NCBI GenBank assembly: GCA_003153335.1
Contig: PLYG01000498.1
Span: 1-5,443 of the forward strand
Reading direction: 5' to 3'
DNA length: 5,443 nucleotides
Origin: Betaproteobacteria bacterium
Lineage (GTDB): Bacteria > Pseudomonadota > Gammaproteobacteria > Burkholderiales > Casimicrobiaceae
Shown: piece after piece, positions 4,016-5,443 of the stretch
Numbering within the stretch: the first letter of the stretch is position 1
Layout: each line of letters opens with the position of its first letter
Translations under genes and position numbers: made by a program
The notes under the pieces: generated by a model
Told to the model about the DNA's origin: nothing
The model's database searches: none
What the model saw: only the letters and a program-made list of their open reading frames with translations

Positions 4016-4425
4016 GTTTGGTGATCGACAGTTCAATCACGCTGGCTTGGTTCTTCGAGGATGAGCGTTCTGCTGCCGCCGACGCCGTGCTCCGTGAAGT
4101 AACGGAGTCAGGCGCGGTTGCTCCATCGCTCTGGAGGCTGGAAGTCGCCAATGCGCTGCAAATGGCGGTATGGCGCAATCGGATCACCGCGGCGTTCCGC
4201 GACGCTTCGATTACCGATTTGCGTGCGCTCGAGGTGGCCATCGATCCCGAGACGGATCATCAGGCTTGGGCAACCACTCTGCACCTGGCCGAACGCTGTC
4301 GGCTCACGCTCTATGACGCGGCGTATCTTGAACTGGCGCAGCGGCTCGGCTTTCCGCTGGCCACGCTCGATCAGGAATTGCGCGTCGCAGGCAGCGCGCT
4401 CGGCGTTTCCGTGCTCGGCAGTTGA
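4012..4425 (+). CDS. vapC: VapC-type PIN-domain ribonuclease toxin
   Basis: This 137-residue PIN-domain protein is expected to be a Mg-dependent RNase that cleaves tRNA or rRNA until sequestered by its antitoxin. The conserved acidic residues are present: Asp6 in LVIDSSITLAWFFEDE, Glu44 in LWRLEVANALQ, Asp102 in LTLYDAAYLELA, and Asp120 in LATLDQEL. Length is typical. It starts at GTG 4012, overlapping the antitoxin stop by 4 bases, which indicates coupled translation. No separate Shine-Dalgarno is needed. There are no attC sites around this pair, so it is not a cassette. The end of the gene lies within about 15-30 bases of transporter remnants on the opposite strand. Confidence 0.93.
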   Translation: MSLVIDSSITLAWFFEDERSAAADAVLREVTESGAVAPSLWRLEVANALQMAVWRNRITAAFRDASITDLRALEVAIDPETDHQAWATTLHLAERCRLTLYDAAYLELAQRLGFPLATLDQELRVAGSALGVSVLGS

Positions 4426-4440
4426 CGCAAGCGAGATCGC

Positions 4441-4786
4441 CGCCTGATTGCGGAAGCGGACCGAGCCGATGAAGATGAAGATCCAGCTCGCGATCATCCC
4501 GTTGCGGATGAGCGGCGCGGTGATGTCCACTAACGCGCGCAGCCGGGTCGCGCCGAAAATGCGGCTGGCGTCTTCAAGTTCGGGGCGACGAAGGATCGTC
4601 TCCAACATTTGTAAGGATCGTCATGATAGTCAATGATAGTCCTAAATCTTGGCAAGCAGAATGCGAGAAGCGACCGGTCGGGCGACGGGGTATTCTCACC
4701 AACCGCGCCAAGCGCGAAAAACTCGCATAGGCGCGGCCGCACTCGTGCCGGCCACCCGCGTTGACCATCGAATGCGCATCTGTCAT
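4441..4786 (-). pseudogene. Decayed ABC transporter permease (iron-type), remnant
   Basis: The best evidence is at 4456-4608: PELEDASRIFGATRLRALVDITAPLIRNGMIASWIFIFIGSVR matches the cytoplasmic EAA-type loop and following membrane segment of binding-protein-dependent permeases, closest to the Fe(III)/AfuB type. After GSVR the frame is lost; SASAI, which resembles the normal ELSASI continuation, appears in another frame. Upstream, a strong GGAGGAAAT Shine-Dalgarno (4792-4800) precedes an ATG at 4786 that opens a 70-codon frame (MTDAHSMVNAGG...) without recognisable domains. The whole is far too short for a permease of about 500 residues, so a large internal deletion plus frameshifts are inferred. 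Whether the start at 4786 belonged to the same gene is a guess. Confidence 0.5.
4591..4641. repeat. Cluster of short direct repeats inside the transporter remnant
   Basis: AAGGATCGTC occurs at 4591-4600 and again at 4613-4622, 22 bases apart. ATGATAGTC occurs at 4623-4631 and 4633-4641, 10 bases apart. The cluster coincides with the point where the permease-like frame begins and the upstream frame is lost. It may mark a deletion or duplication scar. Confidence 0.5.
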
Positions 4787-4947
4787 AGTGATTTCCTCCG
4801 CTGACCAACCCTCGCGCCCCCATCAAGATGTCCACGCGCTGCCGCAATCCATCGACCGCCGGAACCAGCAGCGCCCTTCGGCACGAAGGTACCATTACAA
4901 TCTCCAGAGCACCGCGCTCTGAATCCAGCGGTTCAGTCCAACCAATT
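4787..4947 (-). other. No intact gene; possible remnant of an upstream transporter gene
   Basis: On the minus strand a frame containing KIGWTEPLDSERGALEIVMVP runs from 4958 through this stretch. Another frame ends in a TGA that overlaps the ATG at 4786 as ATGA, as coupled operon genes often do. In iron ABC transporter operons the substrate-binding protein usually precedes the permease, so this could be its broken 3' end. The similarity is vague and I would not assign a family. Confidence 0.2.
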
Positions 4948-4977
4948 TTATCCGCCATGCTGTCGCACGACGGATAA
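4948..4977 (+). promoter_or_regulatory. Inverted repeat upstream of the secreted-protein gene
   Basis: TTATCCG (4948-4954) and CGGATAA (4971-4977) form a perfect 7-base inverted repeat with a 16-base spacer, 38 bases before the next start codon. The right arm runs into TAAGAT (4975-4980), a possible -10 box, but no matching -35 is visible. It could be an operator for the gene at 5015. Confidence 0.3.
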
Positions 4978-5014
4978 GATCCCTTTCGCCAGGCGTCAAT
5001 AAAGGAGGTGTTTC

Positions 5015-5443
5015 ATGCGTACCCTTACCCGTCCACTAGCACTCGGGTTCCTAGGCCTGTTCTGCGCGACTTCCCTGCTGGCCCAATCCACGCCACCCAC
5101 GCCATCCACCACCACCACGCTCACCGCCGCGCCCCGGCTGGTCCGGGTCAGCAGTACCTTCCACCCGGCGGATGGCTTGGCGGCGGCGCCGGTCGAGAGC
5201 GTCATGCTGGCGATCTATGCGCAGGAGGCGGGGGGAACTCCCTTGTGGCAGGAGACGCAGAACGTGGCGGTCGATAGCGACGGCGGCTACCTGGTGCTGC
5301 TCGGATTGACGCGCCACGACGGGCTGCCGCTGGAGTTGTTCGCGACCGGCGAGGCGCGCTGGCTGGGGCTGCACTTCCAGCGGGCGGGAGAAACCGAACA
5401 GCCGCGGGCGCTGCTGGCCAGTGTGCCCTATGCGTTGATTGCG
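5015..5443 (+). CDS. Secreted protein with signal peptide, partial (cut by window end)
   Basis: An open frame of 143 codons runs off the right edge without a stop. It starts at ATG 5015, 4 bases after a near-perfect AAAGGAGGTG Shine-Dalgarno (5001-5010). Residues 1-24 (MRTLTRPLALGFLGLFCATSLLAQ) form a clear Sec signal peptide, followed by a Thr/Pro-rich linker (25-40). The rest, from RVSSTFHPADG through LAIYAQEAGGTPLWQETQNVAVD, GYLVLLG, GLPLELFATGEARWLGL and RALLASVPYALIA, resembles the N-terminal module of large exported proteins in soil bacteria that carry C-terminal tail-fibre or peptidase-like domains. I recognise the pattern (LWQETQNV, LPLELF, ARWLG, SVPYAL) but not a named function. The overlapping frame at 5008 is a shadow. 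Expression appears independent of the leftward remnants. Confidence 0.85.
   Translation, partial: MRTLTRPLALGFLGLFCATSLLAQSTPPTPSTTTTLTAAPRLVRVSSTFHPADGLAAAPVESVMLAIYAQEAGGTPLWQETQNVAVDSDGGYLVLLGLTRHDGLPLELFATGEARWLGLHFQRAGETEQPRALLASVPYALIA

Noticed and set aside
4400..4450. A second attC-like end after vapC, because GCAAGCGAG recurs at 4426-4434 as in the terminal attC
   Set aside because: There is no R'' or R' box in a suitable position and no hairpin with an extrahelical base; the shared string is short and probably chance.
5008..5277. + strand frame of 89 codons at the right end
   Set aside because: It has a His/Gly-rich unnatural composition; the frame from 5015 has the ribosome binding site, signal peptide and family-like sequence.
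1..5443. CRISPR array, tRNA, rRNA or riboswitch
   Set aside because: No regularly spaced repeats, no cloverleaf-like sequence ending in CCA, and no recognised structured RNA motif were seen on either strand.

Overview
The window is high-GC proteobacterial DNA. The PanC protein on the minus strand carries residue signatures (SIFVNRLQF, GVCTVVMKLF) that I associate with Burkholderiales, so a betaproteobacterium is the likely host. This rests on recalled family resemblance, not on a search.

Positions 1-2424 are the distal part of an integron gene-cassette array. Four cassettes lie head to tail, all reading on the + strand: 76-696, 697-1197, 1198-1874 and 1875-about 2424. The boundaries follow from attC logic. 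The 7-base R'' box at the end of each cassette is the exact reverse complement of the core box at that cassette's own beginning: GTTAGAC/GTCTAAC, GTTATGC/GCATAAC, GTTAGGC/GCCTAAC and GTTATGC/GCATAAC. Each R'' is followed by a hairpin-forming imperfect inverted repeat. Cassette 1 carries an isochorismatase-family cysteine hydrolase with an intact catalytic triad. Cassettes 2, 3 and 4 each carry a complete type II toxin-antitoxin (TA) module: HicA-HicB, HigB-HigA, and BrnT with a small partner antitoxin. The last attC has a degenerate right half and marks the end of the array. The integrase gene and attI are not in the window and would be expected to the left.

From 2425 to 3772 the sequence looks chromosomal. 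It holds panC (pantothenate synthetase, minus strand, complete) flanked by short intergenic stretches, one of which has a weak candidate for a small ORF.

Positions 3773-4425 hold a fourth TA module, a Phd/YefM-type antitoxin and a VapC PIN-domain toxin with a GTGA overlap. A repeat-rich operator-like sequence sits just upstream. It has no attC sites and is not a cassette.

Positions 4426-5014 have no intact gene. On the minus strand there is a short piece resembling the C-terminal part of an iron-type ABC transporter permease. A strong ribosome binding site and start codon at 4786 lead into a frame that soon breaks down. This looks like a decayed transporter locus. From 5015 to the right edge a new + strand gene begins with a near-perfect Shine-Dalgarno and a signal peptide; it is cut off by the window end.

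Overall, a cassette array whose visible end is dominated by TA modules abuts a housekeeping gene, with another TA module and transporter debris beyond it. TA cassettes are known to stabilise large sedentary cassette arrays, and this arrangement fits that role.
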